DNA of 64,000 nucleotides from assembly GCF_000002425.4 (NCBI RefSeq), contig NC_037270.1, positions 4,014,444 to 4,078,443 on the forward strand, given 5' to 3'. This document shows, piece after piece, positions 12,116 through 24,299 of this stretch. The stretch's first letter is position 1. The number at the start of each line of letters is the position of its first letter. The notes beneath the pieces were generated by a model, which saw only the letters and a list, made by a program, of their open reading frames with translations, had not been told where the DNA came from and ran no database searches. The position numbers were made by a program, and so were the translations under genes. Source of the DNA: Physcomitrium patens (lineage: Eukaryota; Streptophyta; Bryopsida; Funariales; Funariaceae).

Positions 12116-14378
12116 TTACACGGTACAATCTTTGGAGGTCCACCCGATGCGATTAAGTGCGACGTCATGCTCAATGTAATGGTTGGCTTGTTGGATGTTG
12201 CCGACGATACTAGGATTTCCACTCTCACCCCGGACGATCGCCAAGCACCACACAGTGTTCATGTCGTTCATGTAAATATTCTCTAATCCCAGATCAAAGT
12301 CCACGGTGGCTCCCGCCGCATCGGCGTCAGTGAAGTGGTACGCCATGGTGGGCAACACGGGGCTCTGAACGCCAGCCAGGTCAAAACACAGCCTGTTGAG
12401 AGGTTTGGCCACCACAGCATCGACGGGGTCAGGCGCGACAGGATATGGAATGGCGCCCGCGATGCTCTGGTGCAGTGGGTCGTAGATCTCTGGTGCAAAG
12501 TAAGTCAACGGTGTGCCCGAGTCGAAGAGCACACCGTCCGTGCTGGCGAACAAGGCAGTGGGAATGCCGGCGTCCACACCGGCCACGCTCACGCCCACCA
12601 TGCCCACCCAGTAGAAGCTCGGGCTAGTGCCCTGGAGGAGAGGCGTGTACACTAGGCCTAGCGCGTTGGTCGCGTCGCGGGAGCCGAACACGAGGGCCGA
12701 CGTGAGCGTGGTGGCGGCTGTATAGGGCACCAGGCAGAAGGCGAACACGTCGAGATCGCCCCGTGCACTGAACTGCGATGGAAGCGAACCCCACGATGCC
12801 GTCGACGGACGGGAAAGACCCCGTGTTGTTGTTCATGCACCCTATGACGAAGCTGTCTACTACCGGCGCAGCGGCCGCCGTGTTCGTCACGGACATGGTC
12901 TCGGTCGTCAGCACCCCTTCACCTGGCTCCCCCCCCCCCCCCCCCCCAGGTAAAGGTACGTGGTGCGGCAGTGGTTCGAGTTCGCCTCGCACGTTGGGTT
13001 CACACCGATCTGCAACCAACCAGGATCAGTCCACAAATTGGTCGCTGCATTCACAATTAGGCAAAATCCTAGAACTGGAGGGAATGCCCTGAAAAACATT
13101 AAGCATCCCACGTCCACCCGACAAGCAGCGACCTGATGCCAGCCCCACCACAGCCTTTGACTCTACTATCGTTGATGTCAACAAGCTAGTGTGCATGCAG
13201 CTTGTCGAGCATTGGAACTTCAATGTAGGGAGTGGCGTGGAGGACCAATTCAGTAGGGAGGCCAAGTGGTCGTGGCTTAGGTAGGGCCTGCATTAGGTCG
13301 GTGAGGATGCCCCATGTGCTCCAGGGCGCTCCACCTCTACTAGGATATTGCCCCGCAATTATTATAACATGAATTCGTGTTGTGCTACAATTGGTCTTAC
13401 ATTGCTTGCTGTGCAGAGAGCGGGATCGGTGCAGGGCACATAAGCCTCGGAGCTGGAGGTCGTAGGGTCGAACTCGGGGTGAGGGTGGGTGGTGTAGCAA
13501 TTGATGCAAGGCAAGCACTGGATCCACACCAAGTCGCTGCCGGTGTCCACCATGCCGGTGAAAGGCTGCAGTGGTGTGCCGAAGAAGAGCGGGATGACAT
13601 ACTCGAAGCTCTCTGCTGTTATCGGCGTCGTGAAAGCTCCCAGTCGGCGACCTCGGGACGTAAGGAGCGTTCTTCGTTTCTGGTAGCGCTTGGCAGCCGC
13701 CTGTAACCGCTCGCTGAGCGTGGTGCCCTCGGCAGGGGCGATGGGCGACAACGGGTGATCTCTGTGGATGAGATCCACTCGTATGCTCTGGAACCGCGTC
13801 AACATTTCAAATGCACAGAACGTTAGCTCAATTCAAGCTCAAAATGTGATGGAAGTTTACATACATTCAGAGCACTCGACTCATGGTGAGACATGGAGCT
13901 TAGTGATCAATCACGGAACCCACAAGCGAGTCATATAAGTAAACATCGTTGATCAGTGAAGCTTGAAAAAGGCCATGTTCGTTCAATATCGGCTGTTTTC
14001 ACATTGCCAATTTCACTGCCAAATTGTAATTTCTCTATCCACACTAAAGATTACAGTTATCATATCATAGTACATCTTGGCAACCGAACTAGCTCACAAA
14101 CTCACAACACATAATTGGCATAAAAAGAGACTCTAAATAATTGAACTGCACTTGGTACTTGCATCATGTTGATAGTTTTGCGAAATTCACAAGAAAAAAA
14201 CCGCCAATATTGAATGAATGTGGTGTTCTGAGTTCATGGTTACCTGGGAACCATTTTCACTGGGGAAGGTAGTGGTGTGTTGATAGCTAGAAGCTGCCTG
14301 TGCAAAGTATGTCCAGGACGTGAGAACCGTGAGGAGCAATATGAAAAGAGCGTGTGAGCGCTCTTTGGCTACCACCAT
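12116..14378 (-). CDS. Nepenthesin/CDR1-like aspartic protease (family A1), frame broken twice in exon 3
   Basis: Secreted or vacuolar pepsin-type endopeptidase of the plant atypical A1 group. Proposed exons (minus): 14378-14244 (45 codons, signal peptide with hydrophobic core LFILLLTVLTSW), 13826-13401 (142 codons) and 13009-12116; all junctions are phase 0 with GT-AG borders. Exon 2 has the IHRDHPLSP propeptide motif and the first catalytic site, VDTGSDLVWIQC, followed by a Cys pair. Exon 3 has the second catalytic site (FDSGTPLTYF) and the usual C-terminus (IGWTSKDC). Exon 3 is not continuously open. A run of 19 G (minus strand, 12929-12947) shifts the frame by one, and a second shift lies near 12785, where several residues of the family's GIVGFG...LPSQ segment appear missing. 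The net frame returns to the starting one. The gene is therefore a pseudogene, or the assembly is wrong at these points. Family call is strong; functionality is doubtful. Its upstream region is cut by the transposon island at 14832. Confidence 0.8.
12929..12947. repeat. Mononucleotide tract C19 inside protease exon 3
   Basis: Nineteen consecutive C on the plus strand encode a poly-Gly stretch right after the YLYL motif, where A1B proteases normally have a Y-G-D-G-S type segment. The reading frame needs 17 or 20 here to link the flanking coding segments. Such tracts slip easily in replication and in sequencing. Confidence 0.95.
13827..14243 (-). other. Intron 1 of the aspartic protease
   Basis: A 417-nt intron between the signal-peptide exon and the propeptide/catalytic exon. 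The donor follows CAG at 14244 (GTAACC), and the acceptor precedes 13826. The left edge of the 744-bp direct repeat falls inside it, at 14088. Confidence 0.6.
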
Positions 14379-14831
14379 AGTGATTGAGAGGTGAGTACGA
14401 GGTCAGCTTCTGCAGGCTCTAGTTGAGAAATATTCTAGTGGTGGTTATCAGGGGATGAGTGGAGCCGAAATGAATGCATTGGAATGGTAACTTGGGGGCC
14501 TAGTGATGTTTGGAAGGGGCACATGGTCTTAGATCCTTCCTGATCATTACCGGTTTTGAGGGTCTATTTGGGATTGGAAGGAAGAATATGTTGCCGTCGG
14601 TCAAGGAAACTGGTACAAATATAAAATTCTATGCTGAATATTATGCTTTGAGGTCCGCTGCTACTGTGGTACCCATTCTGATTGTTTATGATTTTTGAAC
14701 AAGAGGGCATGACGTCCGGGTGCACACTTTGTGGACACAAAAGTCCAATGATCAATTGTTGTGTCATGGCACTAATTGGGGCTGCCATGAGAAAGTTTGT
14801 GGAAATTGGTAGGCATGAGAAAATATCATAT
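14088..14831. repeat. Direct repeat copy 1 (744 bp): protease exon 1 and proximal promoter
   Basis: Identical to 40213-40956 except for one C/T difference at 14204 (40329), with no indels. It includes part of intron 1, exon 1 and 453 bp upstream of the start codon. Its left side continues into the protease gene; its right side drops into AT-rich island DNA. The last shared bases are ATATCATAT. Confidence 0.97.
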
Positions 14832-16622
14832 ATACCCTATATGCTACTATATTAAGAATATCCTTGCATTCTTCATAATAGAAAATATACCCTTGGAATT
14901 TTTGATAATAGCAAATGTATTTTTAAATATGATAAGATATTACCAATTTGACAAAGGCGAAATCATGTTCATGGAATCTATAACTTTTGTTTTTTTTCTA
15001 TATGGAACTCAAACCATGTGCTTTTATAATGTGCCTTTAAAGTTTACTTTGCCAAATTGTTAATTTGTGATTAGATTGCTTGTTCTACTTTCTTCGGCAA
15101 TTGTAGCTCTCTTCTCTACAACCCCCTTATCATGAGTCTCCATTGCAGTCATAGTCCTCGGCACAATCTAGCCAAGGCATTGATGCACCTTTGATTATGA
15201 TGCACCCTTGATTTGGTTTTGATGCACCTTTGATATTGGCTTTGATGCATATGCATGTAACATCACCAGTGTTATGACTATTGCCCATTCTCTTTTGCAT
15301 CCAACAAGTTGTATGTGATCAAGGCTTGCTAGAACATCTTGTGTTGTTCTTAACAATCACCCATTTGTATTTTTGCATATTCACAATTGTCTCTTGTAGG
15401 GAGGTGTTAGGAAGAGATTGTGAAGCAAATTGAAGATAAAAATTTAGTTTGCAAAAAGTGATCAATTTCATTGCAAATGTTACAAGAGTTGGTTGATCTG
15501 AGTTGATTGTGTGCTCAAAGAATATATAAGCAGGAAAAATTTGGAGTGATGGTAGCAACACACATCTATTGATTTACAAAATATTTGGACGTCATCACAC
15601 AAGTCTTAAACATTTTTGCTTGCACCACTTTTAAAAAGAAATATTGTTATAGAACTTTGTTACCTATTACAAATCAATTTGAAAGTAATGATTTTAGAAG
15701 AAAAATATTAAGGAATATAATCTTGATGTAGTAAAATATAAAAGATTGGTAGAAGAAATTGAATAGAGGCTCTTAAAAAAAAATCAAAATTTGAAAAAAT
15801 AAATAAATGTTTTATTGATTTAAAAAAAAATAAATTATCTATTTTAATTTTAAAATCTTAAATATTAAATTTCTAATCTTAAATCTTATAAAAAAATTAA
15901 TTCTATAATATTTTTTTAAAAGTTTGTTTAATAAAGATTAAATAATTAGTAAAAATATTTCAGATTATATCAATATATAATGATTAATTATTATTGAAAG
16001 TATAAAATATTATGTATATATATTTAAATATACTCAAAATGTAATTATTTTAAAATAATTTAAATAAATAAATAATTATTAATAAAATATTAATAAATAT
16101 ATTTTAAAAAATTATTAAGATATGATTACAAAATCTTAGGAACAAATCTATTGAATAATAATATTTAAGACTCTTATCTTTAATTAATTATAAAAGCTAA
16201 TAAATATCTATCTATCTTGATTTCTATTTTTATTTTTTTATATAATAAAAAATTATTAAAAATATGAATACTATTAAGATAGTAAGATAATATTAAGATA
16301 ATTTTATTAATAAAAATAAATAAATCCAATGTCTTAAATATATTATTGAAATACTTAATCAAAACTTATTTTCATTAGCATATTTTTATTATATTTCTAT
16401 TTTTTAAATAATAATTATTTTTTTATTATTAAAATCTTCATAATTCAATTAATAACTTATTACTAATTTTTATAAAATAATTTAACACTCAATTATTTAT
16501 AATCTATATATAAATTATAATAAGTTTTTATTATTGATATGTTTGCTTGATTTAAAATTTAAAATTTATTTTTTAGTAACTTAAATAAATAATTTTTTAA
16601 TATAAAACTTAAAAAAAAATCA

Positions 16623-16650
<28 letters not shown>
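16623..16650. repeat. T28 homopolymer
   Basis: A run of 28 T in AT-rich island DNA. No adjacent reverse-transcribed gene copy is visible, so a retrogene poly(A) tail is not supported. Confidence 0.9.
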
Positions 16651-16653
<3 letters not shown>

Positions 16654-16764
16654 TCTTTTATTAGCTCTATGCATGAAGATACATCATTGTTAACAATATA
16701 AAAAATTATTTAAAATGTTGTTACTTTATGTCTATATATATTGAAATATTAATAATATATTATA

Positions 16765-16768
<4 letters not shown>

Positions 16769-16797
<29 letters not shown>
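16769..16797. repeat. TA dinucleotide microsatellite
   Basis: About fourteen TA units. Similar tracts occur at 27136-27168, 37544-37567, 43278-43302 and 62494-62526. All lie in transposon-derived AT-rich DNA. Confidence 0.9.
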
Positions 16798-16806
<9 letters not shown>

Positions 16807-17506
16807 TGAATTATAAAATCAACCTAATTTTTTACTATATCAACTAATCACGTGATATTTGATGTAGAAAGGTTGATAGATTTAGACATGTGATTTTCAT
16901 ATATTTTGGTATAAAAATATGTCAATTGACATAATTGAATTTTATAGAAAGATATTAGCTAAGTAGTGGATGTGTTGACATAGAGATGCAGTGGTGTGTA
17001 AATAGCACATTATATGGTAAGCATGCATTTTTTGTTTGAATATCCAATTAGTTGTGATTTATTCATAACTACTTTATATAATTTATTTCTAAAATTTCTA
17101 ATTTTCTATAAATATATATTATAAGGTTTATTTTTATCAAAGATGATACATTATTTTGAATTGAATATAACGTAATATCCCATTTTTGTAAAAATTCCAA
17201 CTAAGAAAAGATTATTTTTGATATAAAGGATATAAAGAACTTCAGGAACTTGTTTTCTCCTTCCAAATTGAGATAAACATATCTTTTTTCAATTATAAGA
17301 AATAAGTCTTATCCTATTATTTTGATGCTAGATTATTTTTATTAATTAATATGGTATAATAACTTAAAATTGCTAATTATATGTTGACTTTTCCTTGAAT
17401 TAATGTAACAACTAATGTTATTGAATTGTGTGGAATTAAACTTTGCCATGCATACATTCATAATTTTTGCAATGCCAACCTTTAGAGCTTTTTTAATAGA
17501 TGTTTC

Positions 17507-18067
17507 TGTCAAGGACAAGAACTCAATGAAAAAGTAATTTAGACAAGTAAGCTTTCACTCAAAGAAAAGTAACAAAATATAAATAAATAAGTATGTATAT
17601 TGAAAGAGAAACTGGAATGGCTATTACCAAAAGACAAGAAAACTAGAGACCCTTGAAACTAGACTGGAAGCAAGAAAGGAATTGATAAGAGTGAAGAAGG
17701 CTTCACTCTTGTCTCTATATATACTATCTAACTAGAGGCTACTTGGTAACGTTCTATAGGATCTCCAATATGTGTTGACTTTGTAGGACACATGCCTTGA
17801 CTTACAAGGCAAGTTTTTCTACATGTGGGCCACATAGTTAGCTTGATTTTCAAGCTAACAATATGTGTGGCACATGGCCAACTTGTTGACCATGTTTCTA
17901 ATCCAAAAAGTCAATTAAAGACACCTAAGAAGTCAAAGCAGCATCTATAAAGCTTCTAGGAAGCTTCCATATTAAATACTATAGAATTAACTTACTTTTA
18001 CATACTTTTACTTACTTCCACGTATTTGTATATGTAATTATTAGTTTACATGAGTATGTCCGTGACA
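17507..18067 (-). mobile_element. Solo LTR of the E2 family
   Basis: A 561-bp LTR starting TGTCAAGGACAAG and ending GTCCGTGACA on the plus strand, aligned along its length with both E2 LTRs. Orientation relative to the parent element is minus, shown by the TATATATA and dyad order. Flanks GTTTC and ATTTC may be a 5-bp target duplication with one change. No internal element DNA adjoins it, so it arose by LTR-LTR recombination. Confidence 0.88.
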
Positions 18068-20136
18068 ATTTCTTTATCATTATTTGCCTTATTAGATGCA
18101 TATATAATCATTAATATTTTTTTAATTTGGAACATATGAATCTCCATATTCTTTAGCTTTTGTTCAAATAATATTATTGATTAATATTATATAAGGTATT
18201 TAGATGATCCGTATTTGAAACATTCTTCTATCAAATTTTGAATAGTACTTGAATTTTATTTATATCTTCTTCTAAATTATTAATTTTGTATGTTGTTTTG
18301 CTTGAATTGTCATAGATAGTATGTTTGAAATGAATTTTGATATGTTGGACATTGTTGATAGTACTTATTTTTGTCATGCTAAGATTTGAATTTATATTGC
18401 TAGAATTGAGCCATGAAAACTTTATCATATTATTTTTAAGAAAAGGATTTTCATGCATCTTCTTGTATAAGTCTTGCTTCTAAATCCACCATTTTTGATA
18501 ATATACTGCCAATGTTGTTGATTACATTCTATCAAAAGTTCAAGAATTTAGAAGGGAGAATATAAAGTATAATTTTAAAAAGCTCTTCATAAAAAAAAGT
18601 TTGCTACAACTTGTGAGTAGGCCTACAATATCATAAACTTATTGTAGGTTCTTTTCTATGCTTTGTACTTCATTGAACTTTAAGGAGTGTAGTTTTTTTT
18701 TTTTTAATATTAGACTTTTTGTTGGACTTTGTGATTCAAATAAGAATTTTTATTCAGACCAAAGTAAATGTAGATCTTTGAAAGGATCAAATAATAGAAA
18801 TAAGGTGATCTTTCTTTAAGAGTTTGAATATGAATAAGATGTCTAACCTTATTTCTTTGTCTTTTTGTAAGAATGTGGAGTTGATTGAAATGGCTAATAT
18901 ATAAATGTTACTTGTTGATTCTTCAATGTCTTCTTTTTCTTGGCTATGAGATGATGAAAATTATTTTTTAATCATTGGATTTATCTGTTGTTGGAAATGG
19001 CTATGCACAAACTTCTATATTTTCTTGCTTATTAATATTTTTCCTATCCAAAAATTCCATGTTATGTAATTGTTGATATCATTTAGCTTTATATTATCTA
19101 TAAATTCTTTTATAATATCTATGCTGGTAAGTAAAGAATTTAGCTATGCTAAATAAATGAAAGCTATGGATTATGAAAAAATATAGTCTATGTTGAGCTA
19201 CAATTATAATAATTCTATAAAAAAAAATATAAAATAATAATAAAAGAAATTATTCTAAATATGCCAAAGTAAAAAAGTTGATCTTTTATTTTGATATTAT
19301 ATTAGATTTAACAAAAATATATTATATCACATATATTAAATAATAATGTAATACAAAGTATTCTTTTTATAAAAAATGTATCATACTAAAAATATTTTAT
19401 ATGGCACACTTTGGTTTATTTTCCTAATTAATTTTATATTTAATTAACTCTAAATGATAAGTTTATTAATTTGAATGAATAATAAGTAGTGAAATGAGAG
19501 TGAATTCTTTCTAAGATCTAAAATCCTTCCAATCTACAATAACATAAATTCTATTACAATGTAAGATAGAGGAGACTATTACAAAATTAAGTAGAAAAAA
19601 AAAAACACAAATCAAACTTTACTAAGAGAAAGGAACCAAAGCCATATTTGATTGAATATCCAAATGGCCTGAGTTAGCTTTATTTATACTTTATCAAATC
19701 ATCTTAGGACTTTTTAGAATGTTCCTATTAATAAGCTCTACTCAGATAATTGTCCTTCTAGAAGGTATTAGAAATGGACTCTACTTAAATAACCACCTTA
19801 AGTCTTTCTAGAATGTTCTGTGGTAGATCTTATATGAGCCATCAACCTAGCTTCAATTTTAGAACTTCTAAAAACTTTCCAAAAATGGCTCCAACTACCT
19901 ATCTCTATGCGTCAATAATACAAATATCTTATTCATGCTTCATTACAATTAATCCACTCATATTAATGTAAAAGATCGTTGTTTTGCTATTGGTGGTATT
20001 TCTACATTATTTCTTAATAATGGATGAGATTTTGTATAGATTTTCATGTTGCATCATGGATTGAATAACCTTTCTAGAAAACTTTATATTAAAGTTACAA
20101 ATATCAATTAGCATAATAAAGGTAGTAATATTATAT
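18068..20136. other. AT-rich DNA with an old LTR-like repeat fragment
   Basis: No coding capacity. The segment around 19440-19980 is a reverse-complement relative of 42601-42881 and 55781-55902 (shared word order AGAACCTTCTAAAA... on the opposite strand). It is a fragment of an older repeat family that also served as the insertion site of E2 and E3. Confidence 0.55.
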
Positions 20137-20674
20137 TTTCAATGATAAGAATTTGATAAAAGTAAATAAGCAAGTGAGAATCTCTCAAAAAAATAGAAAT
20201 AGAAGAGTTTGTATATGAAAAAAAAATTGGAATGACTATTGCTAAAAGACAAGGAAACTAGAAACTCTTGAATCTAGAGTAGAAACAAGAAAGAAATTGA
20301 AAAGACTAAAGAAGACTTTATTCTTGCCTCTATATATACTATCTACTTAAGATCTATGTGGTGACGTTCTATAGGCCTTCTAAAAATGTGTTGAATTTTT
20401 ATGATACATATCTTGATTTAGAAGACAATTTTTCTATACAAAAACCACATAATTAACTTGTTCTGTAAGTTACCAACACATGTGGCTCATGAGTAGCTTG
20501 TTGACTAAGTTTCTAACCTAAAAATCAACTACAAATATATATAAAGTCAAAATATGTCTAAAAAGCTTCTAAGAAGGTTTTTTTAAAAGATATTATAAAA
20601 TTATTCTATTTTTATCTACTTCTATTTATTTATATAATCTAAATAATAATTACAATAAATATATATCCATGATA
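20137..20674 (-). repeat. E4 3' LTR (left)
   Basis: Aligns with the E2 LTR from a degraded TGTC start (TTTC here) to TGATA. On the minus strand it retains a TATATATA box and a decayed version of the dyad seen in E2. Next to it, AT-drifted DNA matches the E2 polypurine/ORF3 region. Confidence 0.75.
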
Positions 20675-20836
20675 TTATTTCCCTTTCTAGAGACGAGTTT
20701 GACAAGGAGCAGTAAGCATATATTGAAGAAGTCTAAGATGCAACAAATTATATTTGCCATGTACTTCAATCTTTATTTTCTTTGAAGGTAATTGATAGGT
20801 TCTCTCAGCCATTGATAATGTTCCATTCTAAAGCAG

Positions 20837-22314
20837 TGTTATAGGGTATAATTTATAATTTGAGAATACATGGGATATCTAGCTATAGAGAATTTAGTTT
20901 TAACTTATTAGCTAAGCTCAAATAAATGATTTATTCTACCTTTAACATATATATAAAGTCTTTGTATAAGTATAAAATTCACTCTTTTATCCAATTACAA
21001 GATGGCCTTAATTACGATTTACTTATATTAGGTGGTATAAAGTGAAATTAGCAAGAACAAGAAAAAAAGAAGAAAAACACAAAACAAGTGGAACAAGTGC
21101 AATCAAACAATTGTTCACTACAAAACTAGTTACAGTCTGTTCTTTGAGTTTTTATCCAATAAAAAATAAAAAATAAAAGTAAAAAATATATTTATAGAAA
21201 TTTAATTTTTTAATCTTTCTAATAGTATAAGAAAAATGGAAATCCAAGTTATTATAAATAAATTATGAAGGTTTGAAAAATAACAAATAAATAAATAAAA
21301 AATTAAATATATATTTTTTTATTTCAAGGATAATTTGCTTAAGAGATAAGGAGTTTGAGCCTATCCAAGGCACACAAGTAGTATATATTGGTTGTCTAAA
21401 GAGGCCTTGAGGCCTTAGTCTTATCTTCTTATCTATACCCAAGGTGCTACAATCCATACACAATTTGTACACCTCCCTTCCTATAAGAATTAGACTAACT
21501 GCTTATCCTTCTATTTTCTATTAGTAAAACTCATTTTTTTTCATTTTTGACTTTACCTAAGATCCTTGAATGGCCTTCAAACCTTGCTCCATTTCTTCAT
21601 AATGGCTCCCAAAGTAGTAAAACTCATTTTTATCAAAGTCTAAAAATTCTTAAAATATTCTAAATAAATTCTATATAAAATTTAAAATTTCTTATAGTGA
21701 TTCTATAATATTAATATCAATTGAAGGCTATAATTTCTTATCTTTATATATTTTATATTAATAAAATAAATTTAAATCTATTATAAATCTTACTTTTTAT
21801 TGAATGAATTAAAAAGACATGAGGTTCTTTCTTATGCTTCTTATAACTACTAACTAATATTTATAATTTTTTTTATAAGTAATATGTATAGATAGAAGGC
21901 CAATATAAATATTGACCTAAGTAACTATTTTTTATTACTTAAAAATAAGTAAAAATCCTAAACTAACTAAAATAATTACCTCTAAGATTACTAAGACTCC
22001 ATTTCTTCTCCACTAATACTATTCTCCTTCATTTAACATCCTCTAAGTATATCTTTATCTAATAATTGTAATTTTGGCACTCTACATGCATTCTTTTGTC
22101 TTAAAATAATTAATAAATTAATTTGATGATTCATACTTGGCTTCCAAAATCTCTTTAGTTTTATAAAATGTCCAAATTATAGCAAAATTCTTCAAAACAT
22201 ATTTTTCTTGCAAAATATTTTTTCTTTCCAAAATTTAGAAATTCATATCTCTTGATCCAACTATTTAATTTCTCTCAAATTTTTAGATAGTCTAGGACAT
22301 ACTCTTTGGGTTTA

Positions 22315-22347
<33 letters not shown>

Positions 22348-23397
22348 ATGAATTCACTACCAATCTTCTGGCATCTTAAAAATCCTAGCACATGTTCTAA
22401 ATCCCTAATCTTGAAGCACCTAAGTACTATTTTTTTTATATCTTGAAAATCCTAAATAAAAATACTACAAAATTTGTATATAAAATTTAACAACATAATT
22501 ATACATATTTTTGGAAATTTTGAGTCAAAATCTTATCAAATTGCTCAAAAAATAGCTCAAAATACAATCACTAGTGAATTGAATTACTTACTATACTTAG
22601 ATTTGAAGAACTCGCTTCAACTTCCAATATCTCCTTCATTCAAACTTCAAATTCATTAAGTAATAAATAAAAAGTGTAGCCAAGAAAGTGCTCTCTTCAA
22701 TTCTAGTCACCAATACTTTATTGCTTTTTGTATGCATGCGTTATGTTCAAATAAGTGATAGTAGATACAAAATCATCACCTTAACTTTGAGCATCCTTAT
22801 CATTTTTGCATAAATTCCGAATCATCCAAAATTTGTACTAAAACCATAGTCAAAAACCTAAACTTCCCGATCTTAGCCTTCAAAGTTTGAATGGCTTCAA
22901 AGGAGTAATTTTAATTTCGAATAAAGCCTCAAGCAACCTCCTTGAAGCCCATTGGGCATGATTTTTGGCCTATAGGAATGGAAATATTCATCATCCATCT
23001 CCATTCATTCACATGGATATCATAACTTTTATTTTTGCTATCAAGACCTCTTTCTTATTCTTTTCTTTATAAGATTTATATAATATATGTCCTAAACACC
23101 AAATAAAAGAAACAAAATAAAACTTTAAGATTCATCAATGTCTAATAAAGGTAACTTTAAATATTTAAAAGTTACTATCAACCAAAATTAATTTTAAAAG
23201 CCACTATCAAAAGAAAATAAAGTTATATAAAGTCTAATAGTGGTTTTTTTAAACAACCTCTTTTTAAAGTAGTAATTTAGCCACATTCTACAATCAATTA
23301 AAATGCACTTATATGGATCTTATGATGTTATTTAATAAATTATATATCAAACATATAAATACAATGTTTTCACATGGTAGCCGAATTACAACATGAT
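20837..23397. mobile_element. Unclassified 2.5-kb insertion in the E4 ORF3 region
   Basis: E4 sequence homologous to E2 stops at GTTCCATTCTAAAGCAG and resumes at AGAAAGATCACC. The inserted DNA begins TGTTATAGGG and has possible flanks AGCAG/AGTAG; its right border is uncertain by a few bases. It has no ORF of note. Its parts recur at 53583-54795 and, as a relative, at 26057-27330 and (reverse complement) 63180-64000. That suggests a long-LTR or non-autonomous family. It includes an A29 run at 22317-22345. Confidence 0.55.
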
Positions 23398-23499
23398 AGT
23401 AGAAAGATCACCCTATGATTTGATTATTGTTGAAACCTTTGTAACTTCTTTCAAACAAAATATTTGTAATACCATCAAGAGTCATACCTATTTCCAATA

Positions 23500-24040
23500 A
23501 AATCACCAAACATTGAGAGTCTTTCCTCAAGTCATGATACTAAATGCATTATATCTTACCATCTATTCAAAAAAGAACATGTTGGTATTAAAGTCTTCAA
23601 TTCTTTACGTTGTTTTGAAGGCTATAATAATTGCAATGTCTTATTTGGTAAGTCAGCAAATAATGGCTCTTAAGTTGAATCCATTGTTTTTTGATTCTCT
23701 ATCTTTATAACTCTATAATTCTATAAAAACTACAAAAAAGGTAAAAAATAGAATGCAATCTTTTCCTAAATTGTGTTTCTTTTATAGCAAAGGTTTGCTA
23801 TTTTTTATCTTGGTTTTATTGTATGTTGATAAAAAGCTTTGACCTTCTCAACTGCATTTGCAAGATTTTTTTACTGGTTCCCCTGTGCATTCACTAATAT
23901 CATATCCATGCCAATGGACAAGATATTCCAACTTATTTTGGCGCCGCCTTGAATCTAGAGCTTCTTCCACTTCAAACTCTTCATTATTGTCTACTTCTAT
24001 AGGAGGAGGTAGAATTTGTTTTTTTCTTGGTATGTTCACA
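23500..24040 (-). pseudogene. E4 chromodomain and ORF3 remnant
   Basis: On the minus strand, 23848-24039 retains the chromodomain core (DSRRRQNKLEYLVHWHGYD), the most C-terminal part of pol. Downstream, 23500-23760 aligns by DNA with the ORF3 region of E2 but is not open. Confidence 0.7.
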
Positions 24041-24299
24041 ATCTTATTGGTTCAAAAAGAGACATATAAAAGATAGGATCTTTATTGACTCTTGTAGGTG
24101 TTATCAATAAGCAACTAGATTAATTTATCTATAAATAGAAAAGATCTAAATCTGTAATAGTCTAACTTATCACAAGCATGAGTAGTCTTGCTACTACAAC
24201 AAAGTAACTATATCTTGTCACTTATATTGAATTAAGGCTATTCTTTTTAATAGGCATCTGCATTGATCTTTTGTTATTTTTGAGCTTCCTTTAATTACT

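Larger units (their letters stand above)
14832..17506. other. AT-rich island DNA without genes
   Basis: Very AT-rich, ORF-poor sequence at the left edge of the transposon island. It includes a short imperfect repeat of TTTGATGCACC around 15180-15252, a T28 tract (16623-16650) and a TA microsatellite (about 16769-16797). It is probably decayed repeat DNA, but I cannot assign a family. Confidence 0.6.

Noticed and set aside
12335..12655. Plus-strand frame inside the aspartic protease
   Set aside because: Antisense shadow of exon 3; no motif.
12774..12803. Very short intron explaining the second protease frameshift
   Set aside because: The only GT...AG pair gives about 25 nt, too short for plant splicing.
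14510..14698. 62-codon frame duplicated at 40635-40823
   Set aside because: It lies in the protease promoter and is conserved only because the whole 744 bp is duplicated.
22317..22345. A29 run as the tail of a processed pseudogene or LINE
   Set aside because: No coding remnant or target duplication adjoins it; it lies inside an LTR-like repeat.
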